Positions 39,077-51,495 of a stretch of DNA of 64,000 bases are shown piece by piece (the stretch's first letter is position 1; the number at the start of each line of letters is the position of its first letter). Location: positions 806,001 to 870,000 of the forward strand of contig NC_089189.1 in the NCBI RefSeq assembly GCF_947507565.1. Reading direction: 5' to 3'. Origin of the DNA: Oscarella lobularis. Its lineage: Eukaryota > Porifera > Homoscleromorpha > Homosclerophorida > Oscarellidae. Below the pieces are notes generated by a model. It made no database searches and was not told the origin of the DNA. It saw nothing but the letters and a program-made list of their open reading frames with translations. Both the position numbers and the translations under genes were made by a program.

Positions 39077-39511
39077 CGCAAATGCTTTGGCGAAAGAAAT
39101 ATCCCAGTCGAAGTCTTTGTATCCGGGAAAGAAAAAGTGAAGACCGTTCTTCGAATCCCGTATAAATCCTAGCTTGAATTGATGGTCCTTTTCAGCAGTA
39201 GAAAGAGCCTTTCACTACAAATTTAACAACAATCCTATTTTATATTAAAAAGCCTAAGACTTTGTACAACGGTAATAGTCATACTGCGATTAGATAACCA
39301 ATTCAGCAATACAGAATCAAAAATGTCTAATATTTATTCAGTTGACTGTTATTTTTGCTAGATATTAGTGTTATTAGTTATTAATTAATTATTAATTAGT
39401 TATTAATTATCAATTATTAATTATTAATTATTAGTTAAGATTGATTTATTATTTACTTATTAGCGATTTAGCACCAAACATCGCTGACTGCGCGATCTTA
39501 CATTAGTTGTC
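39077..39511. other. intergenic, AT-rich simple sequence
   Basis: FES/FER promoter side and Roc-COR-death 3' side. 39370-39440 is a run of TTAATTATTAATTAGTTATTAA-like simple sequence. No gene seen. Confidence 0.6.
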
Positions 39512-42500
39512 TTAGACAGACTTCTTTGCAGGAGAAGTCTCATCGACCGGAGAAAGGCTTCGTTTGCGAGAAGCCGCCGGTTCTTCTTTAGTATCCTATA
39601 AAGCGATGAAATATGCAGGAGATCTAGACGAAAGTCTCGCTTGCATACCTTTTGCAGCGGAGGTAGTTCTACATTTTTACTAGCAGCCCTAGCTCTGATT
39701 TCTTCGAAAATTCCTATCTGACTGCACGCAAGCAACAACGCCTCTTCAGTCGCTTCGTCGAAGTCGCGTTCCATCCAAGAACGTATAATTTGATTAATTG
39801 CCGATCGAGTATTGGTCTGGCTGCCAGACGGTGCCGCAACGTTCAACGCAGCAGCCAACTCCTCAACTTTGCTTTTCTGTTTCACGACGAAACCGACGAT
39901 GTCAATGAGTCTTACTTGAACAGGACAACCAGAACTCTGCCAAAGAGCTCGTTAGTAGAAATAATGTTAGCATTGCCTTATATCTTATAAACCTGACGCG
40001 TAACATATTTATGGACGGCCAGTGCAGCATCCGTGCGATAGATGACGGTTAGTACATTGACGAGAATTCGAACTGTAGCGTCATGTGGATCGCTTCGTTG
40101 AACCCACTTTTTGAGAACAGCTGTTGTTGGACAGCTTTGCTTTTCCTCAAAAGTCCTAATTATTTCTTCTGTATCTTGGCGTCCTTCTAGAAGTTTTCGT
40201 GCAAGCTCTCTCCAGTCGTCGCCGCTTTCTTCAATAGGATCTAAGAGTTCAGCAAGTTCCTCAATGCAGCGATGAACTGGAGTAGCAAGAAGGCGAGAGA
40301 CGAACGTTTCCCACGTTACTGTCAAAGACACCATGTTGAATAGAATAATGAAAAGCACTTCATGCTAAAAGAATTACTTGTACTGGTATTGTCTCCATCT
40401 TCATTGCTAGCGGAACGGCCTAAATTGTATGCCGTTGCCATTTGCCTATTCTCCCTACTGGGACTTGCTGAAATCAAATCGCCAGCTCTCTCCTTATCAA
40501 TGTATCTGGCATTTTAACGAGAGGTATCAATGTGAGGGAAAGTAAACTAATAATAAGCGACGTCTTACATATAATTATTGAATGTGGTCCTACTGTTATT
40601 AATGGCTACAGCATGACTGCCAGATGCTGTTGTTGGCCCAATTGATGCCTTGACAAACGATGACGACAGTTGTTCATATTCAGGAGAGCGGGGTGAACAC
40701 TCCTGCAAAAAACGCTCCGGTTTTCGCCCATGCAAACTGAGCACACAATAACTCACCCCAGAGCAGTCCTGTGGATACCAGAACGAGACTACTTTTTTGA
40801 TGTATTCTGAAGCTTGCTCTAAGTTTTTCCCGACGAAGTCGTCCAAACTGGAAAACGTCTCCTCAAGGACAGAACCGCCTTCTTCCTTAAGACATCCAAG
40901 ATGAAGCTCAAGTCCAGCCATGCCATTTCGTTTGCAATCATCAGCAAAAGCAAAAACGTATTCTCGAACTCGACTGCAGACTTGGCTTTTTACTCTGTCT
41001 CCACGAATGGGAAAAACTGTGAACGTTATTGAATATTTGTTCAAATTGATTTCCAGTCGGTGGTCTTGGTACACAACAAAGTACCCACGCTTGGGATGCA
41101 GTCGAGGACAACGACCAAAGCGGCCAGCCAGTCGGGCCATTATTCGGTAAAAGAGTGTTTGCGGAATTCGGCACTTTTCCGAATACAAAGCGAGAGGCTC
41201 GGCAACGCCACCTTGTTTAGGATACAGCTTTTCGTCCTTTGTGAGCAAACAGGGTACGAAGTAGGCGATGACCGGATCTCCAGAGCGCTGATATCTCGAG
41301 CCAAAGTTACCAATACCTCTAGATTCGAGACATACGTAGTCTCTTTCGTCGTTGTCGTCGTCTGATGCAGCGTTTCCAGTCTTCTCTAAAATCTTATAAG
41401 GACAGACGAGATCGAAAAACATCAGCAGCTCTTTGATCTTCTTTCGGTAGTCGGAGTATTCCGACAGAAGATGATTCAAATACGCAGAAGTTACAATGCC
41501 CTTACTCTTGGCTCTCTCCAAATCGTTGTGGTACTCTGCGGGTGTTCTGATTCGAAGGTGAACTGTGACGACCTTTTGAAAAACTCTTGCCAGCCACTGA
41601 ACGTCGACAACAGCTGAGTCGTCTGTAGCCCCAGGAAACGGATGATACAGAAGCACGGCTCGGTTTGTGAGGAAACGTATTAGAACTTTGAACTCTTCGT
41701 CGTTCATTACTTCAGCTTCTTTTCTTGCTGCGTCACGAAGTCGCTCAATGCTAACGACTTTTTCGTTCGGATGTTTCGTTTTCAGATCTCTGACGTATGC
41801 TTCAAATTTGAGCCAGCGAAGAGGAGTAGGACGTGATAATTTCTTAGCAAATTCTTCTACATCTCTTTCTAAGTTGACAACGCTCTGGTCTCTTTTCGCC
41901 TTCTTTCCAGGTGAAGACTTGGTGTTATCGACTGCGTAAAATAGCGTGTCAGGCGACGCTGGAATTATGTGAGAAAAGAAGTCTCTTCCCTTGAATTTTT
42001 CCTTCAGGTAATCGTTTTGCATTTTCAGAAACTTTTGCCGTTCCGCCTTTTTGCGACCAAGCTTGTCTCGATGCGTTCCGACCAGAAAGATGTAGGGTGC
42101 GTTGCGCTCACCCTGCCCATTAGGCGACAGATCAGGCGGCTCCATGACGCATATAGAAGACAGCCACTCCTCTAGTCGGTCATAGTTTGTTTCTATTGAA
42201 TCAACCGCTATTTCATGCTCCTCTCCCAGAGAACGGAACGATGACTTAGCTAGGTCGGCGAGAGGAAGAGAGACGTCAAAAACGACAAAATAAATCGCTT
42301 CCTTGTTGAGGAAAGAGAAATGGGTTGTGTAGTAAATGTGCTGACCACCGTAGTCAAGAAGGTCAATGTAAATATCCGACAACGCCTGATCGAGGGCATC
42401 AGGATCCGCCAGGTACAGCCTCGTAAGCCCTTCCACGGACGATGAAAGATTGGTAGTAGTATCAATAGCATCCATAGGAGGAGCAACGGCGTCTGGGGAA

Positions 42501-43411
42501 GGTGATGGCGGAGACTCGCGGACAAGTGATGAAAGTGGCGTATTGGAGTCTTCTCCAGCCAGAAGTTTGCTGCTTTCATCTAAAGAGACGGCTTTACTAA
42601 AACACGATGTAACTACCATGCACCTATTACATATAGATACCTGTGTTGTGCAAACTTCTGTTTTCATTGCCTTTACTCTGTTCAAGCGCATTTAAATGTG
42701 TTGCTTCTTCGGACGCTGGGCGTTCATTTAGTCCCTCCATCGTAGCTAAGACGTGTTCAGACAAATAATCTGAAACCGATGACGTCATATCAGAAGGTGG
42801 CGTTGTTGTTGGTTTGGCAAGTGACGGCGACGGCAGCAGAGAAACTGATTCCGACGAGCGCTCATCACGTGCAGATTTGACATCGATATCAGTTCTCTCT
42901 CGTCTAGAATCTGCAGGCTCATCATCTAGTAGAGTAAGAAGTCAAATATACTTTTTGTGATTCAACGGCGCCTACCAAAGTCGTCCCGTGCGACGGATGC
43001 TGACGACCTTGGCTCTCTCGCGATAAGAGATTGCTCTAAGAACGCAAATCGTATGAACGAAACGGCAGCGAAAATTAGTTCTAGCTGTTTGTTGAACTAC
43101 GTTAGGCAGTGACGCGTCACAGGGCTTACAGAAAAAACAGGCTTACTTTCTCGTTCAGTCGTCGGAAATTGGCTCGTCTCATTTTCTTCATCTAAAAATT
43201 AACGTTGTTAGCATGCAATGGCAGCAATGTAAAACTAGATGAGATAAAACCTGATGACGAGACAACTTTAGGAGCGCCATCATCTTCTATAGACATAACG
43301 TCAAAAAATATTTAATTGATGGAATTAGAACGTACCGAAGCCCTCTCTTGCATCATTGTTTGCATCAACGGTTTGTTGCGGTGAAGCAAGAGTGCTCATC
43401 GCGAAGGACAT
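39512..43411 (-). CDS. Roc-COR (Roco) protein with C-terminal death domain; 5' end abuts satellite
   Basis: Twelve exons: 43411-43336, 43286-43251, 43191-43147, 43035-42976, 42925-42641, 42579-40757, 40702-40569, 40505-40384, 40318-39993, 39936-39916, 39876-39649, 39595-39512; all GT-AG, in phase, 1,079 aa. Residues 1-215 are low-complexity Ser/Pro/Glu-rich. Then a Roc GTPase-like part: switch II LLDYGGQHIYYTTHFSFL near residue 240, G4-like GTHRDK about 100 residues on; COR from LRWLKFEAYV. C-terminal death domain (GDDWRELARKLLEG ... CPTTAVLKKWV) and a second, weaker death-like segment (NQIIRSWMERDFDEATEEAL). No normal P-loop (GxxxxGKS/T) is present before DYGGQ. The nearest candidate is the degenerate KLLAGEDSNTPLSSLVR, so nucleotide binding is doubtful or the true 5' exons are missing. 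The first ATG is 2 bases from the satellite array. Confidence 0.82.
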
Positions 43412-43413
43412 CT

Positions 43414-46400
43414 GGCTAGCCAACGGGTCTCTCCTGTAATAAATTACAGCGAAATAACGGGTCTCTCCTGTAATAAATTACAGCGAAATTACAGGGGCTA
43501 GCCAACGGGACTCTCCTGTAATAAACTACAGCGAAATTACAGGGGGCTAGCCAACGGGTCTCTCCTGTATTAAATTACAGCGAAATTACAAGGGTTAGCC
43601 AACAGGTCTCTCCTGTAATAAATTACAGCGAAATTACAGGGACTAGCCAACGGGTCTCTCCTGCAATAAACTACAGCGAAATTACAGGGGCTAGCTAACG
43701 GGACTCTCCTGTAATAAATTAAAGCGAAATTACAGGGGGTTAGCCAACGGGACTCTCCTGTAATAAACTACAGCAAAATTACAGGGGCTAGCCAACGGGT
43801 CTCTCCTCTAATAAATTACAGCGAATTTACAGGGGTTAGCCAACGGGTCTCTCCTGTAATGAATTACAGCGAAATTACAGGGGCTAGCCAAAGGGACTCT
43901 CCTGTAATAAACTACAGCGAAATTACAGGGGTTAGCCAACGGGTCTCTCCTGTAATAAATTACAGCGAAATTACAGGGGCTAGCTAACGGGTCTCTTCTG
44001 TAATAAATTACAGCGAAATTACAGGGGGTTAGCCAACGGGTCTCTCCTGTAATAAATTACAGTGAAATTAAAGGGGCTAGCCAATGAGTCTCTACTGTAA
44101 TAAACTACAGCGAAATTACAGGGGGTTAGCCAAAGGGTCTATCCTGTAATAAATTACTGTGAAATTACAGGAGCTAGCCAACGGGTCTCTCCTGTAATAA
44201 ATTACAGCGAAATTACAGGGGTTAGCCAACGGGTCTCTCCAGTATTAAATTACAGCGAAATTACAGGAGGTTAGCCAACGGGTCTCTCCTGTAATAAATT
44301 ACAGCGGAATTACAGGGGCTAGCCAACGGTTCTCTCCAGTAATAAACTACAGCGAAATTACAGAGGGTTAGCCAACAAGTCTCTCCTGCAATAAATTACA
44401 GCGAAATTACATGGGGCTAGCCAACGGGTCTCTCCTGTAATAAACTACAGCGAAATTACAGGCGTCAGCCAATGGGTCTCTCCTGTAATAAATTACAGCG
44501 AAATTACAGGGGCTAGCCAACAAGTCTCTCCTGCAATAAATTAAGGCGAATTTACAGGGGGTTAGCCAACGGGTCTCTCCTGTAATAAATTACAGCGAAA
44601 TTACAGGGGCTAGCCAACGGGTCTCTCCTGTAATAAACTACAGCGAAATTACAGGGGGCTAGCCAACGGGTCTCTCCTGTAATAAATTACAGCGAAATTA
44701 CAGGGGCTAGCCAATGGGTCTCTGCTGTAATGAATTACAGCGAAATTACAGGGGTTAGCCAACGGGTCTCTCCTGTATTAAATTACAGCGAAATTACAGG
44801 AGGTTAGCCAACGGGTCTCTCCTGTAATAAACTACAGCGAAATTACAGGGGGCTAGCCAACGGGTCTCTCCTGTAATAAACTACAGCGAAATTACAGGGG
44901 TCAGCCAATGGGTCTCTCCTGTAATAAATTACAGCGAAATTACAGGGGCTAGCCAACAAGTCTCTCCTGCAATAAATTACAGCGAATTTACAGGGGGTTA
45001 GCCAACGGGTCTCTCCTGTAATAAATTACAGCGAAATTACAGGGGCTAGCAAATGGGTCTCTCCTGTAATGAATTACAGCGAAATTACAGGGGGATAGCC
45101 AACGGGTCTCTCCTGTAATAAATTACAGCGAAATTACAGGGGGTTAGCCAAAGGGTCTCTCCTGTAATAAATTACAGCGAAATTACAGGGGTTAGCCAAC
45201 GGGTCTCTCCTGTAATGAATTACAGCGAAATTACAGGGGCTAGCCAATGGGTCTCTCCTGTAATAAATTACAGCGAAATTACAGGGGGATAGCCAACGGG
45301 TCTCTCCTGTAATAAATTACAGCGAAATTACAGGGGCTAGCCAATGGGTCTCTCCTGTAATAAACTACAGCGAAATTACAGGAGCTAGCCAACGGGTATC
45401 TCCTGTAATAAATTACAGCGAAATTACAGGAGCTAGCCAACGGGTCTCTCCTGTAATAAATTACAGCGAAATTACAGGAAGTTAGCCAACGGGTCTCCTC
45501 TGTAATAAATTACAGCGAAATTACAGGGGCTAGCCAACGGGTCTCTCCTGTAATAAATTACAGCGAAATTATAGGGGACTAGCCAACGGGTCTTTCCTGT
45601 AATAAATTACAGCGAAATTACAGGGGGTTAGCCAATAAGTCTCTCCTGCAATAAATTACAGCGAAATTAAAAGGGGCTAGCCAACGGGTCTCTCCAGTAA
45701 TAAACTACAGCGAAATTACAGGGGGCTAGCCAGCGGGTCTCTCCTGTAATAAATTACAGCAAAATTACATGGGGTTAGCAAAAGGGTCTCTCCTGTAATA
45801 AATTACTGTGAAATTACAGGGGCTAGCCAACGGGTCTCTCCTGTATTAAATTACAGCGAAATTGCAGGAGGTTAGCCAACGGGTCTCTCCTGTAATAAAT
45901 TACAGCGGAATTACAGGGGCTAGCCAACGGTTCTCTCCAGTAATAAACTACTGTACAGCGAAATTACAGAGGGTTAGCCAACAAGTCTCTCCTGCAATAA
46001 ATTACAGCGAAATTACATGGGGCTCGCCAACGGGTCTCTCCTGTAATAAACTACAGCGAAATTACAGGGGTCAGCCAATGGGTCTCTCCTGTAATAAATT
46101 ACAGCGAAATTACAGGGGCTAGCCAACAAGTCTCTCCTGCAATAAATTACAGCGAATTTACAGGGGGTTAGCCAACGGGTCTCTCCTTTAATAAATTACA
46201 GCGAAATTACAGGGGTTTAGCCAACGGGTCTCTCCTGTAATAAATTACAGTGAAATTAAAGGGGCTAGCCAATGGGTCTCTACTGTAATAAACTACAGCG
46301 AAATTACAGGGGGTTAGCCAACGGGTCTCTCCTGTAATAAATTACAGCGAAATTACAGGGGGCAAGCCAACGGGTCTCTCCTGTAATAAATTACAGCGCA

Positions 46401-49400
46401 ACTACAGGGGGTTAGCCAACGGTTCTCTCCTGTAATAAACTACAGCGAAATTATAGGGGACTAGCCAACGGGTCTTTCCTGTAATAAATTACAGCGAAAT
46501 TACAGGGGGTTAGCCAACAAGTCTCTCCTGCAATAAATTACAGCGAAATTAAAGAGGGCTAGCCAACGGGTCTCTCCAGTAATAAACTACAGCGAAATTA
46601 CAGGGGGCTAGCCAGCGGGTCTCTGCTGTAATAAACTACAGCGAAATTACAGAGGGTTAGCCAACAAGTCTCTCCTGCAATAAATTACAGCGAAATTACA
46701 TCGGGCTAGCCAACGGGTCTCTCCTGTAATAAACTACAGTGAAATTACAGGGGTCAGCCAACACGTCTCTCCAGCAATAAAGTACAGCGAATTTACAGGG
46801 GGTTAGCCAACGGGTATCTCCTGTAATAAATTACAGCGAATTTATAGGGGCTAGCCAATGGGTCTCTCCTGTAATAAACTACAGCGAAATTGCAGAGGGT
46901 TAGTCAACGGGTCTCTCCTGGAATAAATTACAGCCAACTTACAGGGGGCTAGCCAACGGGTCTCTCCTGTAAAAAGTTACAGCCAAATTACAGGGGGCTA
47001 GCCAACGGGTCTCTCCTGGAATAAATTACAGCGAAATTACAGGGGCTAGCAAATGGGTCTCTCCTGTAATGAATTACAGCGAAATTACAGGGGGATAGCC
47101 AACGGGTCTCTCCTGTAATAAATTACAGCGAAATTACAGGGGGTTAGCCAAAGGGTCTCTCCTGTAATAAATTACAGCGAAATTACAGGGGTTAGCCAAC
47201 GGGTCTCTCCTGTAATGAATTACAGCGAAATTACAGGGGCTAGCCAATGGGTCTCTCCTGTAATAAATTACAGCGAAATTACAGGGGGATAGCCAACGGG
47301 TCTCTCCTGTAATAAATTACAGCGAAATTACAGGGGCTAGCCAATGGGTCTCTCCTGTAATAAACTACAGCGAAATTACAGGAGCTAGCCAACGGGTATC
47401 TCCTGTAATAAATTACAGCGAAATTACAGGAGCTAGCCAACGGGTATCTCCTGTAATAAATTACAGCGAAATTACAGGAAGTTAGCCAACGGGTCTCCTC
47501 TGTAATAAATTACAGCGAAATTACAGGGGCTAGCCAACGGGTCTCTCCTGTAATAAATTACAGCGAAATTATAGGGGACTAGCCAACGGGTCTTTCCTGT
47601 AATAAATTACAGCGAAATTACAGGGGGTTAGCCAATAAGTCTCTCCTGCAATAAATTACAGCGAAATTAAAAGGGGCTAGCCAACGGGTCTCTCCAGTAA
47701 TAAACTACAGCGAAATTACAGGGGGCTAGCCAGCGGGTCTCTCCTGTAATAAATTACAGCAAAATTACATGGGGTTAGCAAAAGGGTCTCTCCTGTAATA
47801 AATTACTGTGAAATTACAGGGGCTAGCCAACGGGTCTCTCCTGTATTAAATTACAGCGAAATTGCAGGAGGTTAGCCAACGGGTCTCTCCTGTAATAAAT
47901 TACAGCGGAATTACAGGGGCTAGCCAACGGTTCTCTCCAGTAATAAACTACTGTACAGCGAAATTACAGAGGGTTAGCCAACAAGTCTCTCCTGCAATAA
48001 ATTACAGCGAAATTACATGGGGCTCGCCAACGGGTCTCTCCTGTAATAAACTACAGCGAAATTACAGGGGTCAGCCAATGGGTCTCTCCTGTAATAAATT
48101 AGAGCGAAATTACAGGGGCTAGCCAACAAGTCTCTCCTGCAATAAATTACAGCGAATTTACAGGGGGTTAGCCAACGGGTCTCTCCTTTAATAAATTACA
48201 GCGAAATTACAGGGGTTTAGCCAACGGGTCTCTCCTGTAATAAATTACAGTGAAATTAAAGGGGCTAGCCAATGGGTCTCTACTATAATAAACTACAGCG
48301 AAATTACAGGGGGTTAGCCAACGGGTCTCTCCTGTAATAAATTACAGCGAAATTACAGGGGGCAAGCCAACGGGTCTCTCCTGTAATAAATTACAGCGCA
48401 ACTACAGGGGGTTAGCCAACGGTTCTCTCCTGTAATAAACTACAGCGAAATTATAGGAGACTAGCCAACGGGTCTTTCCTGTAATAAATTACAGCGAAAT
48501 TACAGGGGGTTAGCCAACAAGTCACTCCTGCAATATAATTACAGCGAAATTAAAGAGGGCTAGCCAACGGGTCTCTCCAGTAATAAACTACAGCGAAATT
48601 ACAGGGGGCTAGCCAGCGGGTCTCTCCTGTAATAAACTACAGCGAAATTACAGAGGGTTAGCCAACAAGTCTCTCCTGCAATAAATTACAGCGAAATTAC
48701 ATCGGGCTAGCCAACGGGTCTCTCCTGTAATAAACTACAGTGAAATTACAGGGGTCAGCCAACACGTCTCTCCAGCAATAAAGTACAGCGAATTTACAGG
48801 GGGTTAGCCAACGGGTCTCTCCTGTAATAAATTACAGCGAAATTACAGGGGGTTAGCCAACGGGTCTCTCCTGTAATAAAATACAGCGAAATTACAGGGG
48901 GCTAGCCAACGGGTCTCTCCTGTAATAAATTACAGCGAAATTACAGGGTCTAGCCAACGTGTCTCTCCTGTAATAAATTACAGCGAAATTACAGGGGGTT
49001 AGCCAACGGGTCTCTCCTGTAAATAATTACAGCGAAATTACAGGGGCTAGCTAATGGGTCTCTCCTGTAATAAACTACAGCGAAATTACAGGAGCTAGCC
49101 AACGTGTCTCTCCTGTAATAAATTACAGTGAAATTACAGGGGCTAGCCAATGGGTCTCTCCTGTAATAAATTACAGCGAAATTACACGGGATAACCAACG
49201 GGTCTCTCGTGCAATAAATTACAGCGAAATTACAGGGGGCTAGCCAGCGGGTCTCTCCTGTAATAAATTACAGCGAAATTACAGGGGCTAGCCAACGGGT
49301 CTCTCCTGTAATAAATTACAGCGAAATTACAGGGGGTTAGCCAACAAGTCTCCCCTGTAATAAATTACAGCAAAATTACAGGGGCTAGCCAACGGGTCTC

Positions 49401-50095
49401 TCCTGTAATAAATTACAGCGAAATTATAGGGGACTAGCCAACGGGTCTTTCCTGTAATAAATTACAGCGAAATTACAGGGGGCTAGCCAACGGGTCTCTC
49501 CAGTAATAAACTACAGCGAAATTACAGGGGCTAGACAACGGGTCTATCCTAATAATAAATTACAGCGAAATTACACGGGGTTAGCCAACGGGTATCTCCT
49601 GTAATAAATTACAGCGAAATTACAGAGGCTAGCTAACGGGTATCTCCTGTAATAAATTACAGCGAATTTATAGGGGCTAGCCAATGGGTCTCTCCTGTAA
49701 TAAACTACAGCGAAATTGCAGAGGGTTAGTCAACGGGTCTCTCCTGGAATAAATTACAGCCAACTTACAGGGGGCTAGCCAACGGGTCTCTCCTGTAAAA
49801 AGTTACAGCCAAATTACAGGGGGCTAGCCAACGGGTCTCTCCTGGAATAAATTACAGCGAAATTACAGGGGCTAGACAACGGGTCTATCCTAATAATAAA
49901 TTACAGCGAAATTACAGGGGGCTAGCTAACGGGTCTCTCCTGTAATAAACTACAGCGAAATTACAGGGGCTAGCCAACGGGTCTCTCCTGGAATAAATTA
50001 CAGCGAAATTACAGGGGGTTAGCCAACGGGTCTCTCTTGTAATAAAATACAGCGAAATTACACGGGGTTAGCCAACGGGTCTCTCCTGTAAGGAC
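43414..50095. repeat. satellite A, first block (about 48-50 bp unit)
   Basis: Consensus approximates GGTTAGCCAACGGGTCTCTC followed by CTGTAATAAATTACAGCGAA and ATTACAGG. It contains a dyad CTGTAAT-AA-ATTACAG plus a third half-site ATTACAGG. Roughly 135-140 units by length, most differing at a few positions (GTTAG/GCTAG, AAATT/AAACT, GGGTC/AAGTC). No spacers or coding frame of significance. Confidence 0.95.
45022..48821. repeat. higher-order repeat inside satellite A, about 2.0 kb period
   Basis: The stretch of about 1.8 kb beginning near 45022 recurs almost unchanged at an offset of 2000 bases. For example AGGGGCTAGCAAATGGGTCT is at 45041 and 47041, and the variant unit with TACTGTACAGCG is at about 45950 and 47950. 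Differences include 46103/48103 (ACAG versus AGAG) and an extra base near 48535, after which the offset is 2001. It ends near 46820/48821. Confidence 0.9.
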
Positions 50096-50200
50096 AAATT
50101 TTCCCAGGAAAAATTGTCCCAGGACAAATTGTCCCAGGACAAATTGTCCCTGGACAAATTGTCCCAGGACCAAATGTCCCAGGACAATTGTCCCCAAGAC
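50096..50200. repeat. satellite B, short block (about 16 bp unit)
   Basis: Tandem CAGGACAAATTGTCCC, about six units with variants (CAGGAAAAATTGTCCC, CAGGACCAAATGTCCC). The core GGACAAATTGTCC is almost a palindrome. It follows satellite A directly at CTCTCCTGTAAGGACAAATT. Confidence 0.9.
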
Positions 50201-50535
50201 AACTCTACCTACATCACATACCTTTGCCCCCTCGATAGTCATCCTCCCTTCTGATTGCCTTCCCTTCCAATCCTCCTCTTCCCACTCGCATCCGTTGCTC
50301 GTATCATTCTTCCTTACGCTCTTACACATCTATAAAACGAATTAGAGACCCCTCAATAACTAAAACTCTACCTACATCACATACCATCGATCCCTTGATA
50401 TTCCTTCTCCTCCCTGCCTGCTTGTTCCTCTTCTCCCTCGCGCCCCATCTCCTTGTCATTGTTCTTCCCATCCCTATGCCCCTAAGAAAACTAATTAGAA
50501 ATATGTAACACAATTAGGAACCATTATATACCTAT
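50200..50535. repeat. two diverged copies of a roughly 165-bp C/T-rich sequence
   Basis: ACTCTACCTACATCACATACC occurs near 50204 and 50367, each followed by a T/C-rich stretch with CCTCTTC and ATTCTTCC-like words and then an AATTAG motif. Non-satellite island between satellites B and C. No gene recognised. Confidence 0.55.
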
Positions 50536-50639
50536 CAGTATTGACTCTGCCCTAACATTGCCCCTATACACATTAACAAAGCCGCACAACTCCTAAACAA
50601 TTGCACGGCACTTATCTGACATCCTCCAGGAACACCCTG

Positions 50640-51130
50640 TTTACAAAAAGGGAGAAGGCAAAAGGCACAGGAGAAGGCAAAAGGCAAAGGGAGAAGGCAA
50701 AGGCAAAGGGAGAAGGCAAAAGGCAAAGGAAAAGGCAAAAGGCAAAGGGAGAAGGCAAAAGGCAAAGGGAGAAGGCAAAAGGCAAAGGGAGAAGGCAAAA
50801 GGCAAAGGGAGAAGGCAAAAGGCAAAGGGAGAAGGAAAAAGGCAAAGGGAGAAGGCAAAAGGCAAAGGGAGAAGGCAAAAGGCAAAGGGAAAAGGCAAAA
50901 GGCAAAGGGAAAAGGCAAAAGGCAAAGGGAGAAGGCAAAAGGCAAAGGGAGAAGGCAAAACGCAAAGGGAGAAGGCAAAAGGCAAAGGCAAAAGGCAAAA
51001 GGCAAAGGGAGAAGGCAAAAGGCAAAGGGAGAAGGCAAAAGGCAAAGGGAGAAGGCAAAAGGCAAAGGAGAAGGCAAAAGGCAAAGGAGAAAGCAAAAGG
51101 CAAAGGGAGAAGGCAAAAGGCATAGGAGAA
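50640..51130. repeat. satellite C, purine-rich 20-bp unit
   Basis: Tandem GGCAAAGGGAGAAGGCAAAA, about 24 units, very homogeneous. The plus strand is almost all A and G, with one C per half unit. Long open frames appear on both strands only because no stop codon fits the unit. Could adopt unusual structures because of the strand asymmetry. Confidence 0.92.
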
Positions 51131-51495
51131 GGACAAATTGTCCTAGGACAAATTGACCCCAGGACAAATTGTCCCCAGGACAAATTGTCCCCACGACAAA
51201 TTGTCCCCAGGACAAATTGTCGCAGGACAAATTGTCCCAAGACAAATTGTCCCAGGACAAATTGTCCCAGGACAAATTGTCCCAGGACAAAATCTCCCAG
51301 GACAAATTGTCCCCAAGACAAATTGTCCCAAAGACAAATTGTCCCAGGACAAATTGTCCCAGGACAAATTGTCCCAAGGACAAATTGTCCCAGGACAAAT
51401 TGTTCAAGGACAAACTGTCCCCAGGACAAATTGTCCCAAGACAAATTGTCCCAGGACAATTTGTCCTGGGGACAAATTGTACCCAGGACAAATTC
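51131..51495. repeat. satellite B, second block
   Basis: About 22 units of CAGGACAAATTGTCCC, with 15-17 base length variants (an extra C giving CCCC). Flanked by satellite C on the left and satellite D on the right. Block B-island-C-B suggests insertion of the island and C into B. Confidence 0.92.

Noticed and set aside
45862-48122. Identical 86-codon frames in satellite A at two positions
   Set aside because: Both are the same stretch of the 2-kb higher-order duplication; the frame follows the repeat and has no gene features.
43414-50095. CRISPR-like appearance of regularly spaced near-identical repeats
   Set aside because: Units are directly tandem with no unique spacers, and the host is eukaryotic.
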